Shown: piece after piece, positions 1-8,955 of the stretch
Layout of the letters: every line of letters starts with the position of its first letter
Position numbering within the stretch: position 1 is the first letter of the stretch
Assembly: GCF_014251755.1 (NCBI RefSeq)
Contig: NZ_CP059200.1
Span: 1-34,688 of the forward strand
Direction of reading: 5' to 3'
DNA: 34,688 bases
From: Blattabacterium cuenoti
GTDB lineage: Bacteria > Bacteroidota > Bacteroidia > Flavobacteriales > Blattabacteriaceae
Notes under the pieces: generated by a model
Databases searched by the model: none
What the model was told of the DNA's origin: nothing
The model's input: the letters and a program-made list of their open reading frames with translations, nothing else
Program-made: the position numbers and the translations under genes

Positions 1-1254
1 ATGGACAATGAAGCTTTAATAGATTCTTTTTCAGATTTTAAATATGAAAAAAATATAGATAGAGTAAGTCTTATGGCCATTTTAGAAGAATCTATCCGTT
101 GTGTATTAAGAAAAAAATATGAATCATCAAAAAATTACGATATTATTGTAAACCCGGATCAAGGGGATTTAGAAATATGGAGAAATCGTGTAGTTGTAAA
201 GGATGGAAAAATAAAAGATCTAAATAAAGAAATAGAACTATCTGTAGCTAGAAAAATAGAACCAGATTTTGAAATTGGAGAAGAAGTTACAGAAAAAGTA
301 GAATTACAATCTTTAGGAAGAAGGGCCATTTTATCTCTAAAACAAAATTTACTATCTAAAATTAACGAATATGATAACACAAATACTTATAAAAAATTTA
401 AGAATAAAATAGGTGAAATTATTAATGTAGAAGTTTATCATATTTTGCCAAAACAAATCATTATGAGAGATGATGAACAAAACGAAATGGTTTTACCTAA
501 ACAAGAACAAATTCCAAGTGATTTTTTTAGAAAAGGAGATCCAGTTAGAGCCTTAGTTAAACGAGTTGATTGGAAAGATCATAAACCTTTTGCAATTCTT
601 ACCAGAAAAGACGAATCTTTTTTAGAAGAACTTTTTAAATTAGAAATACCGGAGGTTTCTGATGGATTAATTACAGTAAAAAAAGTAGCACGTATTCCAG
701 GAGAAAAAGCAAAAGTAGCTGTAGAATCTTATGATGATCGCATAGATCCAGTTGGAGCTTGTGTGGGAATGAAAGGTTCTAGAATTCATCCTATTGTTAG
801 AGAATTAAAAAATGAAAATATAGACGTTATTAATTATACCTCTAATACACAATTATATCTCACACGATCTTTAAGTCCTGCTAAAGTTTCTATGATGGAA
901 GTGAATGAAGAACATAAATATGTCAATGTATATGTAAAAATTGAAGAAATATCGAAAGCAATAGGAAAAGGGGGCCAAAATATAAAATTAGCCAGTCAAT
1001 TAACTGGATATAAAATTCATATATTCAGGGATTTTCCTTATGAAGATGACGTAGAACTAACAGAGTTTTCTGATGAAATAGATTCAGAAGTTTTGGAAAA
1101 ATTTCATAAAGCAGGGTTAAATACTGCAAAATCTGTATTAAACTATAGAAAAAATGATTTAAAAAAACGGACAAATCTTGAAGAAAAAATTATCAATAAA
1201 GTATTCACTATCTTGAGAAAAGAATTTGAAGAAGAATTAAATATAAACACATAA
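1..1254 (+). CDS. nusA: Transcription termination/antitermination factor NusA
   Basis: NusA binds RNA polymerase and nascent RNA and modulates pausing, termination and antitermination in the cytoplasm. The 417-residue product has the N-terminal polymerase-binding domain (about 1-125), an S1 domain (about 135-200), KH1 with the motif GMKGSR at 256-261, and KH2 with IGKGGQ at 321-326. After KH2 only about 70 residues remain, with a short helical segment in place of the two acidic repeats of enterobacterial NusA, as expected for this phylum. The ATG is the first base of the window. The N-terminus (MDNEALIDSF, then RVSLMAILEE) matches the usual flavobacterial start, so the gene looks complete. 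infB follows 48 bases downstream on the same strand, the common nusA-infB arrangement; rimP would be expected just upstream, outside the window. Confidence 0.96.
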   Translation: MDNEALIDSFSDFKYEKNIDRVSLMAILEESIRCVLRKKYESSKNYDIIVNPDQGDLEIWRNRVVVKDGKIKDLNKEIELSVARKIEPDFEIGEEVTEKVELQSLGRRAILSLKQNLLSKINEYDNTNTYKKFKNKIGEIINVEVYHILPKQIIMRDDEQNEMVLPKQEQIPSDFFRKGDPVRALVKRVDWKDHKPFAILTRKDESFLEELFKLEIPEVSDGLITVKKVARIPGEKAKVAVESYDDRIDPVGACVGMKGSRIHPIVRELKNENIDVINYTSNTQLYLTRSLSPAKVSMMEVNEEHKYVNVYVKIEEISKAIGKGGQNIKLASQLTGYKIHIFRDFPYEDDVELTEFSDEIDSEVLEKFHKAGLNTAKSVLNYRKNDLKKRTNLEEKIINKVFTILRKEFEEELNINT

Positions 1255-1269
1255 TTTTTTTCTTTTTAA

Positions 1270-1277
1270 TATTTTTG
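1270..1277 (+). promoter_or_regulatory. Possible Bacteroidota -7 promoter box upstream of infB
   Basis: The nusA-infB gap contains TATTTTTG, an exact match to the TAnnTTTG -7 element known for the primary sigma factor of Bacteroidota. It lies 25 bases before the infB ATG. I see no clear TTG -33 partner at the expected distance, and such 8-mers occur often by chance in AT-rich DNA. infB may simply be co-transcribed with nusA. Confidence 0.25.
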
Positions 1278-1302
1278 TTCTTAATACATTTTATATTTTG
1301 AT

Positions 1303-3924
1303 ATGACTGATAAAATCAGGTTAAAAACAGTATTAACCAAATTTAATATTTCCTTACAAAGAGTAATTAGTTTTTTACATAAAAAAGGAATAAAAATAGA
1401 AAATAATCCTAATACAAAAATAGAAGAAAAAGTATATAAGTCTCTTGTTCGAGAATTTCAAACTTACAAAGAAATACGAGATGCATCTGAAAAAGTTTTT
1501 TTGCAAAAAAGAATGGAAAAAGAAAAAATAAAAGAAGAATTATTAAAATCAAAAGACATTCGAAATGATCAAGTTATACGTGCTAAATCAGAAAAATTAA
1601 TTGAATTCAAAAAAATAGGAAAAATAGATATTATTGATACATCATTATATGGTACTCAAGAAGAAAAAAAAAATAATTTACATCAACATAATAAAGAAAA
1701 AAAAATAGAATACGGATTTAAAAATCATAACAAACCTGAACATATTGATACTATCTATCAAAAATTAGATGGAGTTATGTTAACAGGAGATAGAATAGAT
1801 CTATCTCAATTTGAAAAGAAAAAAACAAGATCAGAAATTAAAAAGAAACGAAAAAGAATTCAAAAAGAAATTTTCATTGAAGAAATGAAAAATATTTCTA
1901 CAAGAAAAAAACAAAATAAAGAAAAAGAAAGAAAATCTTCCTTTCATAAGAATAAACATTCGAATGAAAAAAAAATAGATAAGCCTAAAAATAAAAAAAA
2001 GCCCCAAAAATCGGGAATTACTGATGAACAAATCAAAAAACAAATTAAAGAAACTTTGGAAAAGTTATCTTCTAAAGGAAGAAAATCAAGAGCATCAAAA
2101 ATTAGAAAAGAAAAACGTCAATTCAAAAAAGAAAAAATACTTCTGAAAAATGAAATAGAAAATAAAAAAGAGGAAAAAATTCTAAAACTAGCTGAATTCA
2201 CTACAGTGAATGAATTGGCATCTATGATGAAAGTCAATGCTAATGATGTGATTGTATCTTGTATGTCTTTAGGAATTATGGTGACGATGAACCAAAGATT
2301 AGATGCGGAAATATTAACTTTAGTTGCAGATGAGTTCGGTTTTAATGTAAAATTTGTTGGACTAGATTTAGAAGAAGCCATTCAAGATGATAAAGATTCA
2401 GAAAAAGATTTAAAACCTAGACCTCCTATTATCACTGTTATGGGACATGTAGATCATGGAAAAACGTCTTTGTTAGATCATATTAGAAACACGAATGTCA
2501 TTGCAGGTGAAGCAGGTGGTATTACTCAACATATAGCCGCTTATAGTGTAGAATGTTCCAATCATCAAAACATTACTTTTTTAGATACTCCAGGTCATGA
2601 AGCTTTCACTGCTATGCGTGCAAGAGGAGCACAAATAACAGATATTGCAATCATAGTTATAGCGGCCGATGATCAGGTTATGACACAAACTAAAGAAGCC
2701 ATCAGTCATGCTCAAGCGGCTAATGTTCCTATTCTTTTTGTTTTCAATAAAATGGATAAACCTAATGCAAATCCTGATAAAATTAGGGAACAACTAGCTA
2801 ATTTAAACTTTTTGGTAAAAGAATGGGGAGGAAAATATCCTACTCAAGAAATATCAGCAAAATTAGGAACTGGAATAGATCAATTATTGAAAAAAGTTCT
2901 TTTAGTCGCTCAATCTTTAAATTTAAAAGCCAATCCCAATAAACTTTCTATAGGAACAGTTATAGAAGCTTCCTTGGATAAAGGAAGAGGATACATTACA
3001 ACTTTACTTATACAAGGAGGAACATTAAAGGTTGGAGATTATCTTTTAGCAGGAAGTCACCATGGAAAAGTAAAAAGTATTTTAGATGAACGAGGAAAAT
3101 CCATTTTCTTAGCAGGACCATCTAAACCTATTACGATATTAGGATTGAATGGAGCTCCTACTGCTGGAGATAAGTTTAAAGTTTTTCAAGATGAAAAAGA
3201 AGCTAAACAGCTAGCTTATAGAAGAGAACAGTTACAAAGAGAACAAAATATACGATCTCAAAAACATCTTACATTGGATGAAATAGGAAGACGTATAGCA
3301 TTAGGGGATTTTAAAGAATTGAAAATTCTTATTAAAGGAGATGTAGATGGATCAGTTGAAGCTATTGCTGATGCTCTTCAAAAATTATCTACGAATACTA
3401 TTATGGTAAATATTATTTATAAAGGAGTTGGTCAAATTACAGAATCTGATGTTTTATTAGCAAGTGCTTCAGATGCTATTATTATAGGATTTAATGTTCG
3501 TCCTAATATTGGATCTAAAAATATAGCAAAAAAAGAAAATATAGAAATACGAACTTATTCTATCATATATGATGTTACCAATGATATTCAGGAAGCAATG
3601 GATGGAATGTTGTCTCCAGAAATCAGAGAAAGAATATTGGGAAATGCTGAAATTAGAGAAATATTTAAAATGCCAAAAGCAGGAACTATAGCCGGATGTA
3701 TGGTCATAGAAGGAAAATTATTCCGTCAAGCAAAAGTTAGATTGATTCGAGAAGGAATTGTTATTCATAATGGAGAATTTACTTCTCTTAAACGTTTTAA
3801 GGAAGATGTAAAAGAAGTTTCAAAAGGATATGAATGTGGGTTAGGAATCAAAAATTATCATAATTTAAAATCTGGAGATATGATAGAAGTTTATGAAGAA
3901 TTATATGAATCCCAAAAAAATTAA
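1303..3924 (+). CDS. infB: Translation initiation factor IF-2
   Basis: IF-2 is the GTPase that brings initiator fMet-tRNA to the 30S subunit and promotes subunit joining. The 873-residue product starts with the IF2 N-terminal module ([15 protein letters not shown], about 16-30). A long Lys/Glu-rich low-complexity linker (about 60-300) and a second IF2-N-like module (about 300-350) follow. The G domain has P-loop GHVDHGKT at 381-388, DTPGH at 428-432 and NKMD at 482-485. The rest is domain II and the C-terminal fMet-tRNA-binding part. The ATG is supported by the family-like [17 protein letters not shown] start. There is no obvious Shine-Dalgarno sequence, which is normal in Bacteroidota. The linker gene segment contains a run of 10 A. 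aspS starts 4 bases after the stop. Confidence 0.98.
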   Translation: MTDKIRLKTVLTKFNISLQRVISFLHKKGIKIENNPNTKIEEKVYKSLVREFQTYKEIRDASEKVFLQKRMEKEKIKEELLKSKDIRNDQVIRAKSEKLIEFKKIGKIDIIDTSLYGTQEEKKNNLHQHNKEKKIEYGFKNHNKPEHIDTIYQKLDGVMLTGDRIDLSQFEKKKTRSEIKKKRKRIQKEIFIEEMKNISTRKKQNKEKERKSSFHKNKHSNEKKIDKPKNKKKPQKSGITDEQIKKQIKETLEKLSSKGRKSRASKIRKEKRQFKKEKILLKNEIENKKEEKILKLAEFTTVNELASMMKVNANDVIVSCMSLGIMVTMNQRLDAEILTLVADEFGFNVKFVGLDLEEAIQDDKDSEKDLKPRPPIITVMGHVDHGKTSLLDHIRNTNVIAGEAGGITQHIAAYSVECSNHQNITFLDTPGHEAFTAMRARGAQITDIAIIVIAADDQVMTQTKEAISHAQAANVPILFVFNKMDKPNANPDKIREQLANLNFLVKEWGGKYPTQEISAKLGTGIDQLLKKVLLVAQSLNLKANPNKLSIGTVIEASLDKGRGYITTLLIQGGTLKVGDYLLAGSHHGKVKSILDERGKSIFLAGPSKPITILGLNGAPTAGDKFKVFQDEKEAKQLAYRREQLQREQNIRSQKHLTLDEIGRRIALGDFKELKILIKGDVDGSVEAIADALQKLSTNTIMVNIIYKGVGQITESDVLLASASDAIIIGFNVRPNIGSKNIAKKENIEIRTYSIIYDVTNDIQEAMDGMLSPEIRERILGNAEIREIFKMPKAGTIAGCMVIEGKLFRQAKVRLIREGIVIHNGEFTSLKRFKEDVKEVSKGYECGLGIKNYHNLKSGDMIEVYEELYESQKN

Positions 3925-3928
3925 ATCA

Positions 3929-5635
3929 ATGTATAGAACACATAATTGTGGAGAATTGAGTCGAAAAGATATTGGAAAAATAGTAATATTATCTGGATGG
4001 ATTCAAAAAATAAGAAATTTAGGATCTTTATTTTTTATAGACATTAGAGATTATTTCGGTATTACACAATTAATAATTTCTAAAAAATCCGTAAAAAAAA
4101 ATTTTTGTTTAGGGAAAGAATTTTTAATTAAAATAAAAGGAAAAGTAGTAGAAAGATTCTCTAAAAATGAGAATATTCCTACAGGAGAAATAGAGATTCT
4201 AGTATCTCATATAGAGTTACTAAACTCATCTCTATCTCCTCCTTTTACTATAGAAAATCAAACAGATGGAAATGAAGAGATGAGAATGATTTACCGATAT
4301 CTTGATATTAGAAGGAATCCTATTAAAAATAATTTGATTATTCGTCATAATTTAGCTTTGGAAACACGTAATTTTCTTTCTAAAAATGGATTTTTAGAAA
4401 TAGAAACTCCTGTATTGATAAATGATACTCCAGAAGGAGCTAGAAGCTTTGTCGTTCCTTCTAGAACACATATAGATAAATTCTATGCATTAGCTCAATC
4501 TCCACAATTATTTAAACAATTGTTAATGATAGGAGGAATAGATAAATATTTTCAAATTGTAAAATGCTTTAGAGATGAAGATTCTCGTTCTGATAGACAA
4601 ATAGAATTCACACAAATAGATTGTGAAATGTCTTTCGTAGAAGTTCATGATGTATTAGTATTTTTTGAACGTTTTATCAAACATATATTCAAAAAAATAA
4701 AGAATATTCAATTAGATCCTTTTCCTTGTATTTCTTATTCTGATGCTATCAAAATATATGGAACGGATTCTCCTGACATTCGTTTTGGTATGCCTTTGAT
4801 AGAACTGAATGATTTAGTTCAAAAGAAAAATATTAATTTTTTGAAAACACAAGAATTGGTAATAGGAATTAAAATTAAAAAATGTCATAACCTAGATGAT
4901 ACAATGAATTGTTTTTTCAAAAAAATAGAAAATCCAAATTTTTTTTGGATAAAATATTTATATGATCGAACCTTACTTTCTTCCAATTCAAATTTTTTTA
5001 ATGAGAAAATTCTCAAAAGTTTTGTTAAATTTTTTGAAGCTATTCCTGGTGATTTATTATTTATTTTTTACGGAAAAAAAAGAAAAACTAGAGAAGAACT
5101 TGGAAAAATACGAGTAAAAATAGCCGATATTTTGAATTTAAACAATTCTAAAAAGTTTACTCCTTTGTGGATAAAAGATTTACCTATTTTAGAATGGGAA
5201 GAAAAATACAAAAAATATAAATCTGTACATCATCCGTTTACTAGTCCAAAAGAAGAAGATATTCATTTATTGGAAAAAAACCCAAAAAACGTTCGTTCTA
5301 AATCTTATGATTTGATTATAAATGGTATAGAAATTGGTAGTGGATCTATACGGATTCACAATAAAAACATACAAAATTTAATTTTTAAACATTTAGGATT
5401 TTCTCAAAAGGAGATCGAATCTAGATTCGGTTTTTTTATGAAAGCTTTTGAATATGGTATTCCTCCTCATGGAGGAATAGCTTTTGGATTAGATAGATTA
5501 ATTAATCTTTTAGAAGGAAATCAAAATATAAAAAACTTCATTGCTTTTCCAAAAAATAATTATGGAAAAGATATAATGATAAATGCTCCATATTTTTTAG
5601 AAAAAGAAAAATTAAAAGAATTACATTTGCGTTAA
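3929..5635 (+). CDS. aspS: Aspartyl-tRNA synthetase
   Basis: This class II enzyme charges tRNA-Asp with aspartate. The 568-residue product has an N-terminal OB anticodon-binding fold (about 1-110), motif 2 (FRDEDSRSDRQIEFTQID), the bacterial-type GAD insertion in the middle, and motif 3 (GGIAFGLDRL) with its ATP-binding arginine near the C-terminus. The GAD insertion is the most divergent part, rich in Lys, Asn and Phe. I chose the ATG at 3929 (MYRTHNCGEL) because the family begins this way; a longer frame from 3893 would run back into infB. The 3' end overlaps the end of the convergent ppa gene by 15 bases. I cannot tell from sequence whether the enzyme also charges tRNA-Asn. Confidence 0.96.
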   Translation: MYRTHNCGELSRKDIGKIVILSGWIQKIRNLGSLFFIDIRDYFGITQLIISKKSVKKNFCLGKEFLIKIKGKVVERFSKNENIPTGEIEILVSHIELLNSSLSPPFTIENQTDGNEEMRMIYRYLDIRRNPIKNNLIIRHNLALETRNFLSKNGFLEIETPVLINDTPEGARSFVVPSRTHIDKFYALAQSPQLFKQLLMIGGIDKYFQIVKCFRDEDSRSDRQIEFTQIDCEMSFVEVHDVLVFFERFIKHIFKKIKNIQLDPFPCISYSDAIKIYGTDSPDIRFGMPLIELNDLVQKKNINFLKTQELVIGIKIKKCHNLDDTMNCFFKKIENPNFFWIKYLYDRTLLSSNSNFFNEKILKSFVKFFEAIPGDLLFIFYGKKRKTREELGKIRVKIADILNLNNSKKFTPLWIKDLPILEWEEKYKKYKSVHHPFTSPKEEDIHLLEKNPKNVRSKSYDLIINGIEIGSGSIRIHNKNIQNLIFKHLGFSQKEIESRFGFFMKAFEYGIPPHGGIAFGLDRLINLLEGNQNIKNFIAFPKNNYGKDIMINAPYFLEKEKLKELHLR

Positions 5636-6118
5636 ATGATTTTGATATCGTAAACAAGATTGTTTATATACAGAAATTGCTTCTTTTTTGTCTTTCCAAT
5701 TTCCTATTTTCACTTTTTTGTTTTCTAAATCTTTATATACCAAAAAAAAGTGTTCTATCTCTTTTTTAGAGTGTAAAGCGATTTCGTCAATATTATTGAT
5801 AATATTATAATTAGGATCTGAAACAGGAACACAAATAATCTTTTCATCTTCTCCTTTTTCATCTATCATGAAAAAAATTCCTATAGGTTTTACTTTTATT
5901 AAACAACCTGGTATTGTTGGTTCTGTTAAAAAAACTAACACATCTAATGGATCTCCATCCATAGAAAGAGTTTTTGGAATAAAACCATAATCTGTTGGAT
6001 AACTCATAGGAGAATATAATACTCGATCTAATCGAATTAGATTATTTGTTTTATCAAATTCATATTTATTTCTACTTCCTTTTGGAATTTCAATAAGTGC
6101 ATCAAAACTGACTTTCAT
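5621..6118 (-). CDS. ppa: Inorganic pyrophosphatase, family I
   Basis: This soluble enzyme hydrolyses pyrophosphate to two phosphates and pulls biosynthetic reactions (tRNA charging, nucleic acid synthesis) forward. The 165-residue protein shows the family I signature DGDPLD at 54-59 with its metal-binding aspartates. It also has YPTDYGFIP (40-48) and the acidic DEKGEDEK segment (86-93). Length is close to the usual 165-180. The start MKVSFDALIEIPKGSRNKYE fits the family. It lies 1 base downstream of the E2 gene on the same strand, so the two are probably co-transcribed. Its 3' end overlaps the convergent aspS end by 15 bases. Confidence 0.96.
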   Translation of the reverse strand: MKVSFDALIEIPKGSRNKYEFDKTNNLIRLDRVLYSPMSYPTDYGFIPKTLSMDGDPLDVLVFLTEPTIPGCLIKVKPIGIFFMIDEKGEDEKIICVPVSDPNYNIINNIDEIALHSKKEIEHFFLVYKDLENKKVKIGNWKDKKEAISVYKQSCLRYQNHLTQM

Positions 6119-6119
6119 A

Positions 6120-7319
6120 TTATATTTTTGTATAACAATTAAATTTTTCTAAATATAAAGCGACTTTTTTAGCAAAACATCCACCTAATACCCCATCTAT
6201 TACACGATGATCATAAGAATGAGATAAATAAATTTTGTGTCTTATTCCTATGAAATCTCCTTTTGGTGTTTCTATTATAGACAATTTTTTTTGAATCAAC
6301 CCTATTGCCAAAATAGCAACCTGCGGTTGATGTATAATTGGTGTACCAAAAAGATTTCCAAAGCTTCCAATATTGCTAATCGTATAAGTTCCACCTTGAG
6401 TTTCTTCAGGTTTTAATTGATTAGATTTCGCTCTTTTTATTAAATCATTAATAATTTTTATTAATCCTATTAAATTATAAGAATCAGCATTTTTAATCAC
6501 AGGAACAATTAAATTACCATTGGGTAAAGCAGTAGCTAATCCTATATGGATATTTCTTTTTTTGATTATGCTTGTTCCATTTACGGAAATATTTATCATA
6601 GGAAGATCTTTGATAGCTTTGACCACGCATTCCACAAAAACGGACATTAAAGTTAACTTTTCTCCTGTATTTTTTTGAAATGTCTCTTTTATTTTTTCTC
6701 TCCATTTTACTATATTAGTTACATCTGCTTCAACAAAAGAAGTAACATGTGCAGAAATATTTTTACTTCTGATCATGTGTTCTGCAGTAATTCTACGCAT
6801 TCTATCCATTTCTATGATTTCTTCATTTTTTTGATTCTTATTTATACTTTGAATACTATTATATCTATTGTATTTAGGAATTACAATATTATTTTTTTTA
6901 ATACGAATATATTTTAATATATCTTTCTTCGTGACACGTTCCTTTTCTCCAGTTCCTTCTATTGTTTCCAATTCATAAAAGCTAATCCCTTCTTTTTTAG
7001 CTATCGTACGTACAAGAGGAGAATAAAAACGTTTTTTTCTTTTTTCTATTATTGGAATAGACCCTAAAGAAAATTTTTCTTCCGTTTCTAAAATAGCAAT
7101 GAAATTTCCTACTTTAGCAACTTCATTAGGAGCAAATAGTTTCTTTTTTAAAATACCATTTACGGGGGAAGATATTTCAGAATTGACTTTATCTGTAGCT
7201 ATTTCTACCAAAAGATCTTCTTTTTTTACAAAATCCCCTTCTTTTTTTAACCAACGAATGATAGTAGCCTCAGCTATACTTTCACCCATGGCTGGAAGGG
7301 GTAAATTATACTCGGACAT
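6120..7319 (-). CDS. 2-oxo acid dehydrogenase E2 component (dihydrolipoyllysine acyltransferase)
   Basis: E2 is the core of a 2-oxo acid dehydrogenase complex and transfers the acyl group from lipoyl-lysine to CoA. The 399-residue product has one lipoyl domain (1-80) with lipoyl lysine K44 in EIATDKVNSEI. A peripheral-subunit-binding domain follows (about 95-137, SPLVRTIAKKEGISFYELE), then the catalytic domain (about 165-399) with the active-site HRVIDG motif near 371-376. A single lipoyl domain and flavobacterial-style N-terminus suggest the succinyl- or branched-chain-type E2, but substrate (2-oxoglutarate, branched-chain or pyruvate) cannot be fixed from this gene alone. No E1 or E3 gene is adjacent. 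It starts a two-gene minus-strand unit with ppa, divergent from nnrD/E. Confidence 0.9.
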   Translation of the reverse strand: MSEYNLPLPAMGESIAEATIIRWLKKEGDFVKKEDLLVEIATDKVNSEISSPVNGILKKKLFAPNEVAKVGNFIAILETEEKFSLGSIPIIEKRKKRFYSPLVRTIAKKEGISFYELETIEGTGEKERVTKKDILKYIRIKKNNIVIPKYNRYNSIQSINKNQKNEEIIEMDRMRRITAEHMIRSKNISAHVTSFVEADVTNIVKWREKIKETFQKNTGEKLTLMSVFVECVVKAIKDLPMINISVNGTSIIKKRNIHIGLATALPNGNLIVPVIKNADSYNLIGLIKIINDLIKRAKSNQLKPEETQGGTYTISNIGSFGNLFGTPIIHQPQVAILAIGLIQKKLSIIETPKGDFIGIRHKIYLSHSYDHRVIDGVLGGCFAKKVALYLEKFNCYTKI

Positions 7320-7334
7320 CTAAATTAATCGTTT

Positions 7335-7342
7335 TATATTTG
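7335..7342 (+). promoter_or_regulatory. Possible -7 promoter box for the NAD(P)HX repair gene
   Basis: The 96-base divergent gap between the E2 gene and the plus-strand nnr gene contains TATATTTG, an exact TAnnTTTG match, followed by catata. It would give a leader of roughly 65-70 bases. No TTG is seen at the usual -33 distance, which falls inside the E2 start region. No equivalent box was found for the minus strand. Confidence 0.3.
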
Positions 7343-7415
7343 CATATATTAATCAAATTTCACAATCTTAAAAAACTTACAAACAAAATCAAAAATAATA
7401 AATTCATTTTAAAAA

Positions 7416-8954
7416 ATGAAAATTCCTTCTTTAAATCAAATCAGAAAAGCGGATCAATATTGTATTGATTCCGAATCTATTTCTTCTGCTCAATTAATAG
7501 AAAGAGCCGCAAAAGGTTGTTTCAATTGGATCATTCATAATAAATCTTTCAAAATTAGAAAAAATCCATTTATAGTATTAGTAGGAAATGGAAAGAATGG
7601 AGGAGATGGTCTCTCTTTATCTTATATGTTACATTTATGCGGAGCCACTGTTTTTGTATATGGAATTAATATTTCTAATCATTTTTCAAATGAGTTTTTA
7701 ATGAATAAAAAAAAAATATTACAGAAAAAAATAAATTTTAAAATGATTAATGAAGGGGAAAAATTTCCAGTTTTAAATCAGGAAAATTATCTTATTGATG
7801 CTATTTTTGGTACAGGATTCAATCGTACAATGAATCAATATTGGAAATCTTTTTTCCATTATATCAACGAAAAAAAATTTAAAGAAGTTATATCTATAGA
7901 TATTCCATCTGGACTTTTTATGGAAAAAAGTCATGAAAATTTTGAAGGAATAATCAAAGCCACTCATACTTTAACTTTTCAAGTTCCAAAATTATCTTTT
8001 TTATTACCAAATTACGCGGATTATGTTGGAAAATGGCATTTGATAAATATTGGATGGAAAGATGATTGTATTCGTAACATACGAACTACAAATTTTTATA
8101 TAGATGATGAATCAATTCGTGACATATATAAAAAAAAAATAAGAAAAAAATTTACACATAAAGGAAATTATGGACATGGAATCATTATAGGTGGAAGTTT
8201 TGGTATGGTTGGATCTGTTGTTCTTTCCGCTACTGCTAGTTTTCGTACTGGAATAGGAAAATTAAGTGTATATGTTCCTTCCTGTGGGTATCAAATTATA
8301 CAAAATACACTTCCAGAAGCGATTGTAAATACAGATATAGAAACACATTATATCAGTAATATAGTTCTTTCTAATGAAAAGATAAATGCAATAGGAATAG
8401 GAATGGGAATGGGAATTCATTCTAAAACGATGTATGCTTTAGAATCTTTTTTATTAAAAATAAAAAATAAAAAAATACCAATGGTAATTGATGCGGATGC
8501 TATAAATATATTGTCACATCAACTGCTCCTATTGGATCTTATCCCAAAAGAAACCATTCTTACTCCACATCCAAAAGAATTTAAAAGATTATTATGTCGA
8601 TCATGGAAAAATGATTATGAAAAATTACATTTTTTAAAAGAAATGTCTACAAAATATAAAATTTTTATTGTGTTAAAAGGAGCACATTCCGTTATTTCAA
8701 CACCAAATGGAAATCTGTACTTTAACAGTACAGGAAATCCAGGAATGTCAACATCTGGAAGTGGAGATGTCCTTACTGGAATGATAATGAGTTTTTTATC
8801 TCAAGGATATTCTCCAAAAGAATCATGCATGATGGGTGTTTATTTACACGGATTAGCAGGAGATATTGCCTCAAAAAAATTAAGCGAAGAAGCTATCATT
8901 GCGAATGATATCATTCATCATATAGGTGAAGCTTATCTAAAAATTAGAATTTAA
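7416..8954 (+). CDS. nnr: Bifunctional NAD(P)H-hydrate epimerase / ADP-dependent NAD(P)H-hydrate dehydratase
   Basis: This enzyme repairs damaged NAD(P)HX: the N-terminal domain epimerises R- to S-NAD(P)HX and the C-terminal domain dehydrates the S form back to NAD(P)H using ADP. The 512-residue protein has a YjeF N-domain (about 1-215) with the nucleotide loop GNGKNGGDGL. The ribokinase-like C-domain (about 225-512) has the GNYGHGIIIGGS segment and the conserved NPGMSTSGSGDVLTGM motif, in which GSGD carries the catalytic aspartate. Both halves and their key motifs look intact. It is a single-gene unit; its stop is separated by one base from the end of the convergent lnt. Symbols nnrE and nnrD are used for the separate halves. 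Confidence 0.95.
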   Translation: MKIPSLNQIRKADQYCIDSESISSAQLIERAAKGCFNWIIHNKSFKIRKNPFIVLVGNGKNGGDGLSLSYMLHLCGATVFVYGINISNHFSNEFLMNKKKILQKKINFKMINEGEKFPVLNQENYLIDAIFGTGFNRTMNQYWKSFFHYINEKKFKEVISIDIPSGLFMEKSHENFEGIIKATHTLTFQVPKLSFLLPNYADYVGKWHLINIGWKDDCIRNIRTTNFYIDDESIRDIYKKKIRKKFTHKGNYGHGIIIGGSFGMVGSVVLSATASFRTGIGKLSVYVPSCGYQIIQNTLPEAIVNTDIETHYISNIVLSNEKINAIGIGMGMGIHSKTMYALESFLLKIKNKKIPMVIDADAINILSHQLLLLDLIPKETILTPHPKEFKRLLCRSWKNDYEKLHFLKEMSTKYKIFIVLKGAHSVISTPNGNLYFNSTGNPGMSTSGSGDVLTGMIMSFLSQGYSPKESCMMGVYLHGLAGDIASKKLSEEAIIANDIIHHIGEAYLKIRI

Positions 8955-8955
8955 A

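Noticed and set aside
1500-2200. Lysine-rich low-complexity stretch of infB as a possible insertion or foreign segment
   Set aside because: IF-2 proteins normally carry a variable, charged linker here; the Lys richness follows from AT-rich codons and the frame is intact.
6675-6917. 80-codon plus-strand frame opposite the E2 gene, rich in Phe/Tyr/Ile
   Set aside because: Antisense shadow of a conserved gene, with typical poly-A-derived Phe/Ile composition and no start or family support.
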